A DNA stretch of 15,923 bases from NCBI GenBank assembly GCA_019347585.1, contig JAHWLC010000004.1, positions 1 to 15,923 on the forward strand, given 5' to 3'. A program made the translations under genes and the position numbers. The notes below the pieces were generated by a model. The model saw only the letters and a program-made list of their open reading frames with translations, did no database searches and had not been told where the DNA came from. Each line of letters opens with the position of its first letter. Position 1 is the first letter of the stretch. Origin of the DNA: Actinomycetota bacterium. GTDB lineage: Bacteria > Actinomycetota > Acidimicrobiia > Spongiisociales > ZC4RG35. Shown here one piece after another: positions 1 through 6,714 of the stretch.

Positions 1-38
1 CCCGAGGCCGTCGCGACCGGCGGGACCCTCACGAGCCG

Positions 39-45
39 AAAGGAG
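39..45 (+). promoter_or_regulatory. Ribosome binding site of the redoxin gene
   Basis: AAAGGAG lies 6 nt before the GTG at 52. This near-perfect Shine-Dalgarno sequence fixes that GTG as the start, although the same reading frame stays open to the left edge of the window. Confidence 0.75.
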
Positions 46-51
46 CGCACG

Positions 52-633
52 GTGGCACTGACCGAATCCGAGATGCTCGAGCTGGGCACCCAGGCCCCCG
101 ACTTCAGCCTGCCCGACACCGACGGCCGCACCGTCTCCCGGAGCGACTTCAGCGACGCCGAGGCGCTGGCGGTGCTGTTCATCTGCAACCACTGCCCCTA
201 CGTCAAGCACATCAGGGAGGAACTGGCCCGGTTCGCCAGGGACTATGCCGGCTCCGATTTGGGGATCGTCGCCATCTCCTCGAACGACATCGACCAATAC
301 CCGAGCGACTCGCCGGTGGCGATGAAAGAGGAGGCGAAGACTTACGGCTACACCTTCCCCTACCTGTTCGACGAGGACCAGAGCGTGGCCAAGTCGTACA
401 CGGCCATGTGCACCCCCGACTTCTTCCTGTTCGGGCCGGATCGAAAGCTGGTGTACCGGGGGCGTTTCGACGAATCCCGACCCGACAGCGGAGTGCCGGT
501 CACCGGCAAGGACCTGCGGGCGGCGGTCGACGCCGTCCTCGGCGGCGACGAGGTCGACGAGCCGCACCGGCCGTCGATGGGCTGTTCCATCAAGTGGAAG
601 CCGGGGAACGCGCCCGCCTACTTCAGCGGCTGA
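52..633 (+). CDS. Thioredoxin-fold redoxin (AhpC/TSA-like) with CNHC motif
   Basis: The 193-residue protein belongs to the AhpC/TSA-redoxin branch of the thioredoxin fold. The N-terminal redoxin signature (APDFSLPDTDG, 15-25) is followed by a CxxC-type site, C45-N-H-C48-PYVK, which is typical of a widespread but poorly characterised thioredoxin family protein. TPDFF (121-125) holds the cis-proline expected near the active site, preceded by C120, and C178 lies in the conserved C-terminal MGCSIKWK segment. The expected role is cytoplasmic thiol-disulfide exchange or peroxide reduction; the substrate cannot be inferred. No signal peptide is visible. The GTG start is set by AAAGGAG 6 nt upstream. 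A cyclophilin gene follows after 8 nt, so the two are probably cotranscribed, pairing a redox protein with a folding catalyst. Family assignment is secure; physiological role is not. Confidence 0.88.
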   Translation: MALTESEMLELGTQAPDFSLPDTDGRTVSRSDFSDAEALAVLFICNHCPYVKHIREELARFARDYAGSDLGIVAISSNDIDQYPSDSPVAMKEEAKTYGYTFPYLFDEDQSVAKSYTAMCTPDFFLFGPDRKLVYRGRFDESRPDSGVPVTGKDLRAAVDAVLGGDEVDEPHRPSMGCSIKWKPGNAPAYFSG

Positions 634-641
634 GCGCGGGC

Positions 642-1151
642 ATGGCCAAGCAGTACGACTCCGCACCCGACATGGTGATCGATCTGGGTAAGAGGTATCA
701 GGCCTCGCTCGACACCAACCACGGCCCCATCGAGATCGGCCTCCTCCCCGAGCGGTCACCGCTCGCGGTCAACAACTTCGTGTTCCTGGCCAGGGACGGT
801 TTCTACGACGGGGTGATCTTCCACCGGGTCATAGAGAACTTCATGGTCCAGGGTGGCGATCCGACCGGGACGGGCCGGGGCGGCCCCGGCTACCGCTTCC
901 GCGACGAGCTGGAAGGGGAGGGAAACTATGGACGGGGCACGGTGGCCATGGCCAACGCCGGCCCCAACACCAACGGCAGCCAGTTCTTCATCTGCCACGG
1001 CGACGTCGGTCTCCCCCACCAGTACACCATCTTCGGCGAGGTGACCTCGGGGATGGAAACGGTGGATTCCATCGCCACCACCGAGACGGACCGCTCCGAC
1101 CGCCCCCACGAGGACGCCGTGATCAGGCGAGTCACGGTCAGCGAGGAGTGA
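642..1151 (+). CDS. Cyclophilin-type peptidyl-prolyl cis-trans isomerase
   Basis: The 169-residue protein is a single cyclophilin domain that catalyses cis-trans isomerisation of X-Pro peptide bonds. Signature blocks are F60-H-R62-V with the catalytic arginine, then FMVQGGDPTGTG (67-78) with the substrate-binding Gln70, the AMANAGPNTNGSQFF block (102-116), and H126 in the loop that precedes YTIFGEV. No signal peptide or membrane segment is seen, so it is probably cytoplasmic. I chose ATG 642, 8 nt after the redoxin stop; the frame is open further upstream, but that part overlaps the redoxin gene and reads as low-complexity shadow sequence. ATG 672 is a possible alternative. No Shine-Dalgarno site is evident, so translation is probably coupled to the redoxin gene. 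The 3' end overlaps the convergent PEBP gene by 14 bp. Confidence 0.93.
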   Translation: MAKQYDSAPDMVIDLGKRYQASLDTNHGPIEIGLLPERSPLAVNNFVFLARDGFYDGVIFHRVIENFMVQGGDPTGTGRGGPGYRFRDELEGEGNYGRGTVAMANAGPNTNGSQFFICHGDVGLPHQYTIFGEVTSGMETVDSIATTETDRSDRPHEDAVIRRVTVSEE

Positions 1152-1770
1152 GCCGGGGGTTCTGGGTGTAGGTCCCGGTGACGCTGGCCTCGGCCAGCAC
1201 ATGGCCCTCGATGGCGTCGCGTGCCTCCTGTCCGGTGAACTCTCCCTCCAGCGGGACGGTCTCGATGTCCAGGGCATAGAGGGTGAACACGTAGTGGTGG
1301 ATCACGCTGTCATTCCAGGGTGGCGCCGGCCCGTCGTAGCCGTAGTACTTGCCCTGCATGTCGGAGTCGCCTGAGAACCAGCCGGTGAAGTCGTTGATCC
1401 CCTGACGGGAGCCGTGGGGCCCTTGCGCCGCATCCTGCCCACCTGCCACCACCCCGCTGGCGAACTCACCCTCGTCGATGGAGCGGAGGTCGGGTGCCAG
1501 ATCGACCACCACCCAGTGGAAGAAGTCGACGCGTGGTAGATCGGGAGGCACCTCCCGGTCCTCCTCATTGACGTCGTCGCCGACACTGGGGACATCCCGG
1601 TCGTGGCAGATGAGGGCGAAAGACTTGGTCCCCTCGGGCACCCCGGACCACTCGAGCGCCGGGTTGATGTTGTCCGAAAGCGTGGCGTGCTGGTCGGGGT
1701 CGGGCTTGGCGAAGGCGTATCGGGCCGGGATCGGGCCATCGGGTTCGAAACTGGTGGTGATCAGTTTCAT
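1138..1770 (-). CDS. YbhB/YbcL-family PEBP (Raf kinase inhibitor-like) protein
   Basis: The 210-residue protein has the phosphatidylethanolamine-binding-protein fold of the bacterial YbhB/YbcL group. Diagnostic blocks are NINPALEWSGVPEGT (34-48), the D57-R-D-V-P61 ligand-pocket motif, FFHWVVVDL (83-91, with H85), GPAPPWND (147-154) and HHYVFTLYALD (158-168). Between the DRDVP and FFHW blocks is an acidic insert (about 62-79) longer than in the E. coli proteins. The family binds anionic ligands, but its bacterial function is unclear. There is no signal peptide, so it is probably cytoplasmic. The ATG at 1770 is only 9 nt downstream of the LLM oxidoreductase stop, and TAGGGT sits exactly 6 nt before it, so it can be read both in an operon and from its own leaderless promoter. 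Confidence 0.92.
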   Translation of the reverse strand: MKLITTSFEPDGPIPARYAFAKPDPDQHATLSDNINPALEWSGVPEGTKSFALICHDRDVPSVGDDVNEEDREVPPDLPRVDFFHWVVVDLAPDLRSIDEGEFASGVVAGGQDAAQGPHGSRQGINDFTGWFSGDSDMQGKYYGYDGPAPPWNDSVIHHYVFTLYALDIETVPLEGEFTGQEARDAIEGHVLAEASVTGTYTQNPRLTPR

Positions 1771-1776
1771 GCCATG

Positions 1777-1782
1777 ACCCTA
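1777..1782 (-). promoter_or_regulatory. Leaderless -10 element (TAGGGT) for the PEBP gene
   Basis: Reading the minus strand, TAGGGT-CATGGC-ATG gives a TANNNT -10 box with a 6-nt spacer to the start codon, which would put transcription start at or next to the A of ATG. The first three bases, TAG, are also the stop codon of the upstream LLM oxidoreductase gene. Confidence 0.5.
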
Positions 1783-2691
1783 CCGGCTGCGGAGGTGCTC
1801 GACCGTCCGAGCCAGCTCCTCCACCGACGGTGCATCGATCGGATCGAGGACGACCTGGATGTGATCGAGACCCGTCGCTTCGAAGGCGGCCAGCCCGGTG
1901 GCGATCTCCTCCCGCGACCCGGTGATCGGGGGAGACTCCTCCCTCGCCGTGGGGTCGCCCGGGCGGCGACCCGTGCCCCCGGGAAGCTGGACATGCACGG
2001 CGGCGGTCCTCCCGATCTGCCCCGGCTCCCTCCCCACATCCCGGCACGCCTCGTCCACTTCGCTCATGAGGGCAACGAGGCGATCGGGATCGTTGCCGTA
2101 GGAGGCATGCCATGTGTTCCACATGTCGACCAGCGGGAGGGCGATGCGGAGCATCCGGGGCCCGTTCGACCCCACCATCAGTTTCATGTCGGACCGGGCC
2201 GGAGGCTGCAGCTCCATCCCGCGCAGGGTGTGGTAATCGCCTTCGAAATCGATGCCGCCCTCCCGGATCAGGGTGGCGATGATGGTGAGCGCCTCCTCGA
2301 ACCGGGAGACCCTGTGGTCGTAGGGAAACCCGAACGCCTCGTACTCCACCCGGTTCCAGCCGGCTCCCAGCCCGAGGATGAGCCGCCCCCCGCTGATCTG
2401 GTCGATCGTCGCCGCCTTCTTGGCGATCATCGCGGGTGCGTGGAAGCCGGTCGCCGCCACCAGTGGCCCGAGCTCGACCCGATCGGTCACCTCGGCGAGG
2501 GCGGCCAGCAACGACCACGCCTCCCATGGTCCCCTGGTCCCCCGTTCGTCCCGGTAGAGGAGATGGTCGCCCACCCACAGCGAGTCGAGCCCTCCTTCTT
2601 CGGCAGTGCGGGCGATGTCCCGGATCTCTCTCCACGACACCTGGCGCTCCACCTCGGGCAGCTGGACCCCGATCTTCATCTCGCTCATCAT
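1780..2691 (-). CDS. LLM-class flavin/F420-dependent oxidoreductase
   Basis: The 303-residue protein is a bacterial-luciferase-like (LLM) TIM-barrel oxidoreductase. Recognisable blocks are IGVQLP at the N-terminus (7-12), SLWVGDH (37-43), the ISGGRLILGLGAGW stretch (99-112) and EYEAFGFP (116-123), which resemble the probable F420-dependent oxidoreductases of actinobacteria (Rv1855c-type); FMN use cannot be excluded. The substrate is unknown. Length is normal. Two adjacent ATGs are possible starts (2691 and 2688), with a third at residue 5. TACGAT lies 4 nt before the first and 7 nt before the second, so 2688 fits a leaderless start better. The gene is divergent from glpD across a 41-bp gap, and its stop is 9 nt before the PEBP gene, suggesting cotranscription. 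Confidence 0.9.
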   Translation of the reverse strand: MMSEMKIGVQLPEVERQVSWREIRDIARTAEEGGLDSLWVGDHLLYRDERGTRGPWEAWSLLAALAEVTDRVELGPLVAATGFHAPAMIAKKAATIDQISGGRLILGLGAGWNRVEYEAFGFPYDHRVSRFEEALTIIATLIREGGIDFEGDYHTLRGMELQPPARSDMKLMVGSNGPRMLRIALPLVDMWNTWHASYGNDPDRLVALMSEVDEACRDVGREPGQIGRTAAVHVQLPGGTGRRPGDPTAREESPPITGSREEIATGLAAFEATGLDHIQVVLDPIDAPSVEELARTVEHLRSR

Positions 2692-2695
2692 TCCG

Positions 2696-2701
2696 ATCGT
2701 A
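2696..2701 (-). promoter_or_regulatory. Probable -10 element (TACGAT) for the LLM oxidoreductase gene
   Basis: TACGAT on the minus strand fits TANNNT and precedes the tandem ATGs by 4 and 7 nt. It lies in the short divergent gap shared with glpD. The spacing is less regular than at the other leaderless promoters here. Confidence 0.35.
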
Positions 2702-2718
2702 CGGTGGGCGACGCGCGC

Positions 2719-2724
2719 TACAAC
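2719..2724 (+). promoter_or_regulatory. Possible -10 element (TACAAC) for glpD
   Basis: TACAAC ends 8 nt before the GTG at 2733 and is the only -10-like sequence in the 41-bp divergent gap. It lacks the final T of TANNNT, so this is weak. Confidence 0.25.
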
Positions 2725-2732
2725 TGTGACCG

Positions 2733-4415
2733 GTGGACTCGGCTCTCAACCCAGGGCAGCGGCTGAAGGCTCTCGACGAGATGTCGGACAGGGTGTTCGA
2801 CTTGGTGGTCATCGGTGGCGGGGTCACCGGGACCGGAGCCGCCCTCGATGCCGCCAGCCGCGGGCTGGAGGTCGCGCTCGTCGAGCAGCGCGACTACGGG
2901 AGCGGGACATCGAGCCGCTCCTCCAAGCTGTTCCACGGCGGGCTCCGCTATCTGGAGCAGCTCGAATTCGGGCTGGTGCGGGAGGCGCTCACCGAACGCA
3001 ACCTGATGCTCACCACCATCGCCCCCCACCTGGCCAGACCGGTCTCTTTCGTCTACCCCCTGGTCCATCGATTCTGGGAGCGTCTCTATGTCGGGGCCGG
3101 AGTCCTCCTCTACGAGGCACTGGCGCGGGGAGCGGGCAACCCGCTCCCCCGGCATCGGCATCTGAGCAGAGAGGAACTGCTGGAGCTGGCCCCGGCACTC
3201 GACCCGTCACGCATCTACGGCGCGGTCAGGTATTGGGACGCTCTGGTCGACGATGCCCGGCACACCGTGACCGTGGCGAGGACCGCGGCCGCCCATGGCG
3301 CTCGTCTCGCATCGAGTACCCGGGTCGTAGGTCTCGATACGGGGAGCGGATCGATTCGCACCGTCCTCGCCCTCGACCTCGAGTCGGGCAGGGAGGTCGA
3401 GATCCGCACCAGGTCCGTGATCAACGCGGCGGGGGTGTGGAGCGGGGACATGCAGCGTCTCGCCGGCGGAGAGGGCCTGGAGGTCACCGCCTCCAAGGGG
3501 ATCCACCTCGTGGTGCCCCGGGACCGCATCGCCTCTCAGACGGGGATCATCCTCCGCACCAGGGTCAGCGTGCTCTTCGTCATCCCATGGGGAGATCACT
3601 GGATCGTCGGGACCACCGACACGCCCTGGGCCCTGCGCCGGGCCCACCCGGCGGCGAGTCGCTCCGACCTCGACTACCTCCTGCGATGGGTCAGCACGGT
3701 CTTGGCTACCCCGATCACCCATAGCGACATCGTCGGGGTCTACGCCGGGCTCCGCCCGCTGCTCAGTGGGGAGTCCGAGGAGACTTCCAAGCTGAGCCGG
3801 GAGCACGCCGTCCTCGACCGAGGGGATGGGATGGTCACCGTGGCCGGCGGCAAGTACACCACCTACCGCGTCATGGCACGGGACGCCGTAGACGCCACCG
3901 CCCCCTACCTCGACCGGCCCCTGCCTCCCAGCCGGACCCACCGGATCCCGCTGGTGGGCGCGCTTGGCCGGGAGCGCCTGACGAGGCCGGACGCCATCGA
4001 AGAGGCCCAGTGGCGGCGTCTCCTCGGCCGGTATGGGGCCCTGGCCGGCGATCTCGCCGAACTGATCTCGGAGCAACCCGATCTGGGTGAGACCGTGGTC
4101 GGCGACTCGCCGTATCTGCGAGCTGAGATCGTCTACGCGGCCACCCATGAGGGGGCCCTCCACCTCGACGACGCCCTCACCCGGCGCACCCGGATGTCGG
4201 TGGAGACCAGGCATCGCGGACTGGATGCGGTCGCCGAGACGGCCCGGCTCATGGGCGACGCCCTCGGCTGGCCGGAGGAGACCAGGGAGAGGGAGATGGA
4301 GCACTATCGGGCCAGGGTCGCCGCCGAGATCGACTCGCAACGCCAACCCGACGACCGCACCGCCGACGCCGCCCGCATGGGCGCCCCCGACGTCAGGACC
4401 GGAGTTGCGGAATGA
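2733..4415 (+). CDS. glpD: FAD-dependent glycerol-3-phosphate dehydrogenase
   Basis: The 560-residue enzyme oxidises sn-glycerol 3-phosphate to dihydroxyacetone phosphate with FAD, normally at the membrane and feeding electrons to quinone. The N-terminal Rossmann motif VIGGGVTGTGAALDA (26-40) binds FAD. SSKLFHGGLRYLE (63-75) is the family signature, INAAGVWS marks the second part of the FAD domain, and AGGKYTTYR is the characteristic late motif. The C-terminal helical domain includes AATHEGALHLDDALTRRTR, as in GlpD. Length fits the family. The start is GTG 2733 with a weak -10 just upstream; ATG 2781 is an alternative that leaves the FAD motif intact. No glycerol kinase, transporter or regulator gene adjoins it. 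The stop codon directly abuts a perfect inverted repeat shared with the convergent lipoprotein gene. Confidence 0.95.
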   Translation: MDSALNPGQRLKALDEMSDRVFDLVVIGGGVTGTGAALDAASRGLEVALVEQRDYGSGTSSRSSKLFHGGLRYLEQLEFGLVREALTERNLMLTTIAPHLARPVSFVYPLVHRFWERLYVGAGVLLYEALARGAGNPLPRHRHLSREELLELAPALDPSRIYGAVRYWDALVDDARHTVTVARTAAAHGARLASSTRVVGLDTGSGSIRTVLALDLESGREVEIRTRSVINAAGVWSGDMQRLAGGEGLEVTASKGIHLVVPRDRIASQTGIILRTRVSVLFVIPWGDHWIVGTTDTPWALRRAHPAASRSDLDYLLRWVSTVLATPITHSDIVGVYAGLRPLLSGESEETSKLSREHAVLDRGDGMVTVAGGKYTTYRVMARDAVDATAPYLDRPLPPSRTHRIPLVGALGRERLTRPDAIEEAQWRRLLGRYGALAGDLAELISEQPDLGETVVGDSPYLRAEIVYAATHEGALHLDDALTRRTRMSVETRHRGLDAVAETARLMGDALGWPEETREREMEHYRARVAAEIDSQRQPDDRTADAARMGAPDVRTGVAE

Positions 4416-4466
4416 GTTTCTGTGTCAATTCACAGGTAAATAGCGCCCGCGAATTGACACAGAAAC
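4416..4466. repeat. Perfect 16-bp inverted repeat (hairpin) between convergent genes
   Basis: Arms GTTTCTGTGTCAATTC (4416-4431) and GAATTGACACAGAAAC (4451-4466) are exact reverse complements around a 19-nt loop. Pairing can extend inward with two A/C mismatches (4433-4437 against 4445-4449). It begins on the base after the glpD stop and ends 3 nt before the end of the lipoprotein stop codon, filling the convergent gap. The arms are AT-rich compared with the flanking DNA, and neither side has a T-tract. It may act as a two-way terminator or mRNA 3'-end stabiliser, or be a dispersed palindromic repeat; no second copy occurs in this window. Confidence 0.85.
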
Positions 4467-4468
4467 GG

Positions 4469-5749
4469 TTAGGGAGCCACCTCCGCGTCGGTAGGGATGG
4501 CCTCGGCGTCGTAGTTGCTGCGGACGTTCCACAGGGTCCAGCCCACCCCGCGGTCCTCGGCGGCCTGGACGGCCTGGCGAATCTGGCCGTTCGACCACCA
4601 GAAGGCCTGGAGCCAGGGCCGGAGCACGGTCCCCGGCGCAAGACGGGGCAGGGAGTCGTCGATGGCGTCCGCGGTCACCTCGTAGGGGGCGGCGTTGGGA
4701 TCGGAGAAGCCCAGCCAGCCGGGCGAGTAGTGGCTGGGGTAGATCATCGGGCTGAGCACGTCGAGCCGGTCGCTCAGCTCCTCCGGCCGCTGGCCGACGC
4801 CCTGGTCGTCGGGAGAGGAGACCACTATCGAGAAGATGGCCGCCCCCAAGGCGCAGCCCTCCGCATCGAGGGCGGCCTCTGCCTTGGCGAGGAAGTCGGC
4901 GATCGCTCCCACCCTCTCGTCCTGGGAAAGTGAGCGCTGACCGGACACCTCGGCCGTCCTCCCCGCGGGAAATCTGACGTAGTCGAACTGGATCTCGTCG
5001 AACCCGAGGCGGCACGCCTCCAATGCGAGCTCGATGTTGTAGTCCCACACCGACTCGAGGCGAGGATCGAGCCAACGGCCGGCCAGCTTCTCCTCGGGCC
5101 GGGCCGCCACCCTGATCGCGTCCTCGAACACCACGATCCTGGTGACCAGATAGATCCCGTGCTCCTTGGCCTGGGCGATACGGGCAGCCGGGTCGTATGA
5201 GGGGACCACGGCGCCCATCTCCACGGCTTCGGCCACGCCGGTCTCGTAGAGGACGATCCCACCCTCCTGCTTCGTATCGAAGACAAGGGCGTTGACCGAG
5301 GTCTGGTCGGCGAGAGCGAGCAGGCCGTCGAACACCTCGTCGTCTCCGGCGATCTCTCCCCACACCCTTAGCCCCCGGATCACGGCCGGCTCCATGGCGA
5401 CGACCAGCGGCATTGCGGAACCGTCCCATGCCACCTCGGCGCCCACCCAACCCGCCTTGGCTACGGAGATGGGAGCGGGGCTCACCGTCTCCATCGTGAA
5501 GGAGCCGTCGACCCCCGTCTCCACGCTTTGCTCCCCCACGGTCACCCGGGCCCGGGCGACCGGCTCCTCCTTGGGCCCGATCACCTGCCCGGAGAGGGTG
5601 AGCTGGGGCACAGTCGTCGTCGTCGTGGTCGTGGTGGTAGTGGTGGTAGTGGTCGTCGTCGTGGCCGACGAGGTGCTGGTGGTTTCCGCCACCGGGCCGG
5701 GGGCACACGCCGCCAGGGCGACCAGCAGGATCAGAGAACGCCGGGTCAC
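4469..5749 (-). CDS. Lipoprotein with poly-Thr linker and DUF4015 putative glycosidase domain
   Basis: The 426-residue protein starts with a lipoprotein signal: basic MTRRS, a hydrophobic core, then the lipobox L12-A-A-C15. A Ser/Thr segment with 17 consecutive threonines (30-46) probably spans the cell-wall zone. A small beta-rich domain (about 50-120, SGQVIGPKEEPVARARVTV) resembles carboxypeptidase-regulatory/Ig-like domains. The rest (about 126-400) matches the DUF4015 putative glycoside hydrolase TIM barrel: ALVFDTK (154-160), YLVTRIVVFED (200-210), W235-D-Y-N238, DEIQFDYVRFP (251-261), SPMIYPSHY (333-341) and LRPWLQ. A role in cell-envelope or exopolysaccharide cleavage is inferred; no substrate is known. 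GTG 5749 was chosen because it begins a classic signal peptide and has TACGGT exactly 6 nt upstream, although the frame is open to 6247. Confidence 0.87.
   Translation of the reverse strand: MTRRSLILLVALAACAPGPVAETTSTSSATTTTTTTTTTTTTTTTTVPQLTLSGQVIGPKEEPVARARVTVGEQSVETGVDGSFTMETVSPAPISVAKAGWVGAEVAWDGSAMPLVVAMEPAVIRGLRVWGEIAGDDEVFDGLLALADQTSVNALVFDTKQEGGIVLYETGVAEAVEMGAVVPSYDPAARIAQAKEHGIYLVTRIVVFEDAIRVAARPEEKLAGRWLDPRLESVWDYNIELALEACRLGFDEIQFDYVRFPAGRTAEVSGQRSLSQDERVGAIADFLAKAEAALDAEGCALGAAIFSIVVSSPDDQGVGQRPEELSDRLDVLSPMIYPSHYSPGWLGFSDPNAAPYEVTADAIDDSLPRLAPGTVLRPWLQAFWWSNGQIRQAVQAAEDRGVGWTLWNVRSNYDAEAIPTDAEVAP
5612..5662 (-). repeat. ACN triplet tract encoding 17 threonines
   Basis: Seventeen consecutive threonine codons, a mix of ACG, ACC and ACT, form a degenerate trinucleotide tract inside the lipoprotein gene. 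The codon mixture limits slippage, but the length may vary between strains. Confidence 0.9.
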
Positions 5750-5755
5750 GGCGCG

Positions 5756-5761
5756 ACCGTA
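5756..5761 (-). promoter_or_regulatory. Leaderless -10 element (TACGGT) for the lipoprotein gene
   Basis: On the minus strand, TACGGT-CGCGCC-GTG shows a TANNNT box with a 6-nt spacer to the start codon. It supports the internal GTG at 5749 as the true start. No clear -35 is visible. Confidence 0.55.
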
Positions 5762-5765
5762 ACCG

Positions 5766-5953
5766 TCAGGCGCCCCAGCGGAGCACCATGGCCGTGATCG
5801 TGAAGATGAGGAGCAGGGTGTCGAGGACGCCGGCCCGGCGAGCCGGGCCACGGCCGGGCGGGCAGTCTCGATGTCTCCTACCTCGATGGCCTCGGCGGCC
5901 CGGCGACACCCCAGGCCCCGGCCGCAGGGGGCTCCGGGGCCGGGCGATACCAT
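5766..5953 (-). other. Possible small membrane-protein gene split by a frameshift
   Basis: Two minus-strand frames each look coding over half of this stretch. From about 5900 to 5835 one frame reads AAEAIEVGDIETARPAVARL, with nearly every codon ending in G or C; its nearest upstream start is ATG 5953. From about 5840 to 5766 another frame reads VLDTLLLIFTITAMVLRWGA and stops, with every codon ending in G or C and a clear hydrophobic helix. A single-base change in the G/C-rich run near 5831-5845 would join them into one small tail-anchored or single-pass protein ending 5 nt before the lipoprotein promoter. It could also be a 47-residue protein from GTG 5909 in the second frame, or chance. I recognise no family. 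Confidence 0.2.
5948..5953 (+). promoter_or_regulatory. Leaderless -10 element (TACCAT) for the membrane protein at 5960
   Basis: TACCAT-CGCATC-GTG: a TANNNT box with a 6-nt spacer to the GTG start. The upstream DNA is almost pure G/C, with no -35-like sequence. Confidence 0.55.
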
Positions 5954-5959
5954 CGCATC

Positions 5960-6334
5960 GTGGCCAGGAAGAGCCAGCCAGCGGGGTGCCGGGATGTGGC
6001 TCTCGCCATCGCCCTTCTCCTCGCCATGGCCGCGGTGTTCCTCGGGGTCGGCCTGGCGCTGATTCGCGGAGACCAATGCACCAACGCGTGCGAGAGCCTG
6101 GCGCTGGCCCTCCTCTACGCGGCGGGCCCCGTCTCCGCCCTCTTCGGCGTGCTCTTCGGAGGGATCGTGCTGGCCTGGCCACTCGATGCCACGCTTTGGG
6201 TCGCCGCCGGGTTCCTCGCGGGCCGGATCGCCGATCGCAGGCGACAAGGGTCTCTGGGGGTCGCCCTGGTGATGGTGGTCGCCGCCCTCGCCTACGGACT
6301 AGTCCTCTCGCAACTCGTGGAAATAGCCGTTTAG
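5960..6334 (+). CDS. Small polytopic membrane protein, function unknown
   Basis: The 124-residue protein is almost entirely hydrophobic, with about four predicted membrane segments near residues 13-35, 46-72, 78-91 and 99-122. A positive N-terminus (MARKS) and the ADRRRQGS loop (91-98) suggest that these ends face the cytoplasm. The first external loop carries two cysteines, C40 and C44 in DQCTNAC, which could form a disulfide or bind a ligand. I recognise no family. The GTG start is supported by TACCAT 6 nt upstream; no Shine-Dalgarno sequence is present, as expected for a leaderless message. Another small membrane or secreted protein gene follows after 32 nt with its own -10-like box, so the two may be functionally linked without strictly forming one operon. 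Confidence 0.7.
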   Translation: MARKSQPAGCRDVALAIALLLAMAAVFLGVGLALIRGDQCTNACESLALALLYAAGPVSALFGVLFGGIVLAWPLDATLWVAAGFLAGRIADRRRQGSLGVALVMVVAALAYGLVLSQLVEIAV

Positions 6335-6351
6335 ACCGGCTCCCGGTCACG

Positions 6352-6357
6352 TAACGT
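6352..6357 (+). promoter_or_regulatory. Possible -10 element (TAACGT) for the gene at 6367
   Basis: TAACGT fits TANNNT and ends 9 nt before ATG 6367, giving at most a very short leader. It overlaps a small palindrome, CACGT-A-ACGTG (6348-6358), which could be a regulator site or chance. Confidence 0.4.
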
Positions 6358-6366
6358 GGGCAAGGT

Positions 6367-6714
6367 ATGCAAAAGGTGGCTATCAGGGCGGGCAGTCTCT
6401 GGCTCGCCGCGATGATGTTGACCGCGGCCTCATACGGGGGTGCCGCCCTGTTCCGTGCTCCCCATCCCGGTGGGGACCTGCAACCGGTCGACGGCGCCGA
6501 GAGGGTGATCCAGCTCCTCCAGGGCGGGCAGTCGGTGCTCTGGACCACCCTGGAGGGGACGGTCAGCCTCTACACCGTGATCGGATGGCCCAGCAGCCAC
6601 GACGATGCCGAATTGGGTGGCGCCCTGATGATGCGCACCCCCTCCGACGGCGGCGCCGGCGTGATCGACTTCGGGGAGAAGCCGATGACGCTGCAGTTCG
6701 AACTCGGCGGCTAG
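6367..6714 (+). CDS. Small membrane-anchored or secreted protein, function unknown
   Basis: The 115-residue protein starts with a basic then hydrophobic segment (about 4-28, including SLWLAAMMLTAASYGGAALF) that looks like a signal anchor or uncleaved signal peptide. The remaining 85 or so residues are polar and probably extracytoplasmic, with alternating hydrophobic stretches (SVLWTTLEGTVSLYTVIGW) that suggest a small beta-rich domain. There is no cysteine or lipobox and no recognised motif. ATG 6367 follows a TAACGT -10-like box by 9 nt. The TAG stop lies inside a hairpin that also contains the stop of the convergent M16 peptidase gene. It may be functionally related to the adjacent small membrane protein, but nothing in the sequence proves that. 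Confidence 0.6.
   Translation: MQKVAIRAGSLWLAAMMLTAASYGGAALFRAPHPGGDLQPVDGAERVIQLLQGGQSVLWTTLEGTVSLYTVIGWPSSHDDAELGGALMMRTPSDGGAGVIDFGEKPMTLQFELGG

Noticed and set aside
1..51. Possible 3' end of an upstream gene at the left edge
   Set aside because: All three plus frames are open in this short piece and none shows recognisable residues; too short to call.
408..641. Upstream extension of the cyclophilin reading frame
   Set aside because: It overlaps the redoxin gene in another frame and is Arg/Ala/Gly-rich shadow sequence; the cyclophilin domain needs only the part from ATG 642.
1603..3724. Long overlapping open frames around the LLM and glpD genes on both strands
   Set aside because: They are explained by GC bias; LLM and glpD motifs account for the coding signal.
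5292..5762. Plus-strand frame with a long valine run
   Set aside because: It is the reverse complement of the poly-threonine codons of the lipoprotein gene.
5750..6247. Upstream extension of the lipoprotein frame to 6247
   Set aside because: GTG 5749 begins a proper lipoprotein signal and has a -10 box 6 nt upstream; the extension overlaps the membrane protein gene at 5960.
6348..6358. CACGT-A-ACGTG palindrome over the -10 of the gene at 6367
   Set aside because: Only 5-bp arms; likely by chance without conservation data, so mentioned only with the promoter.
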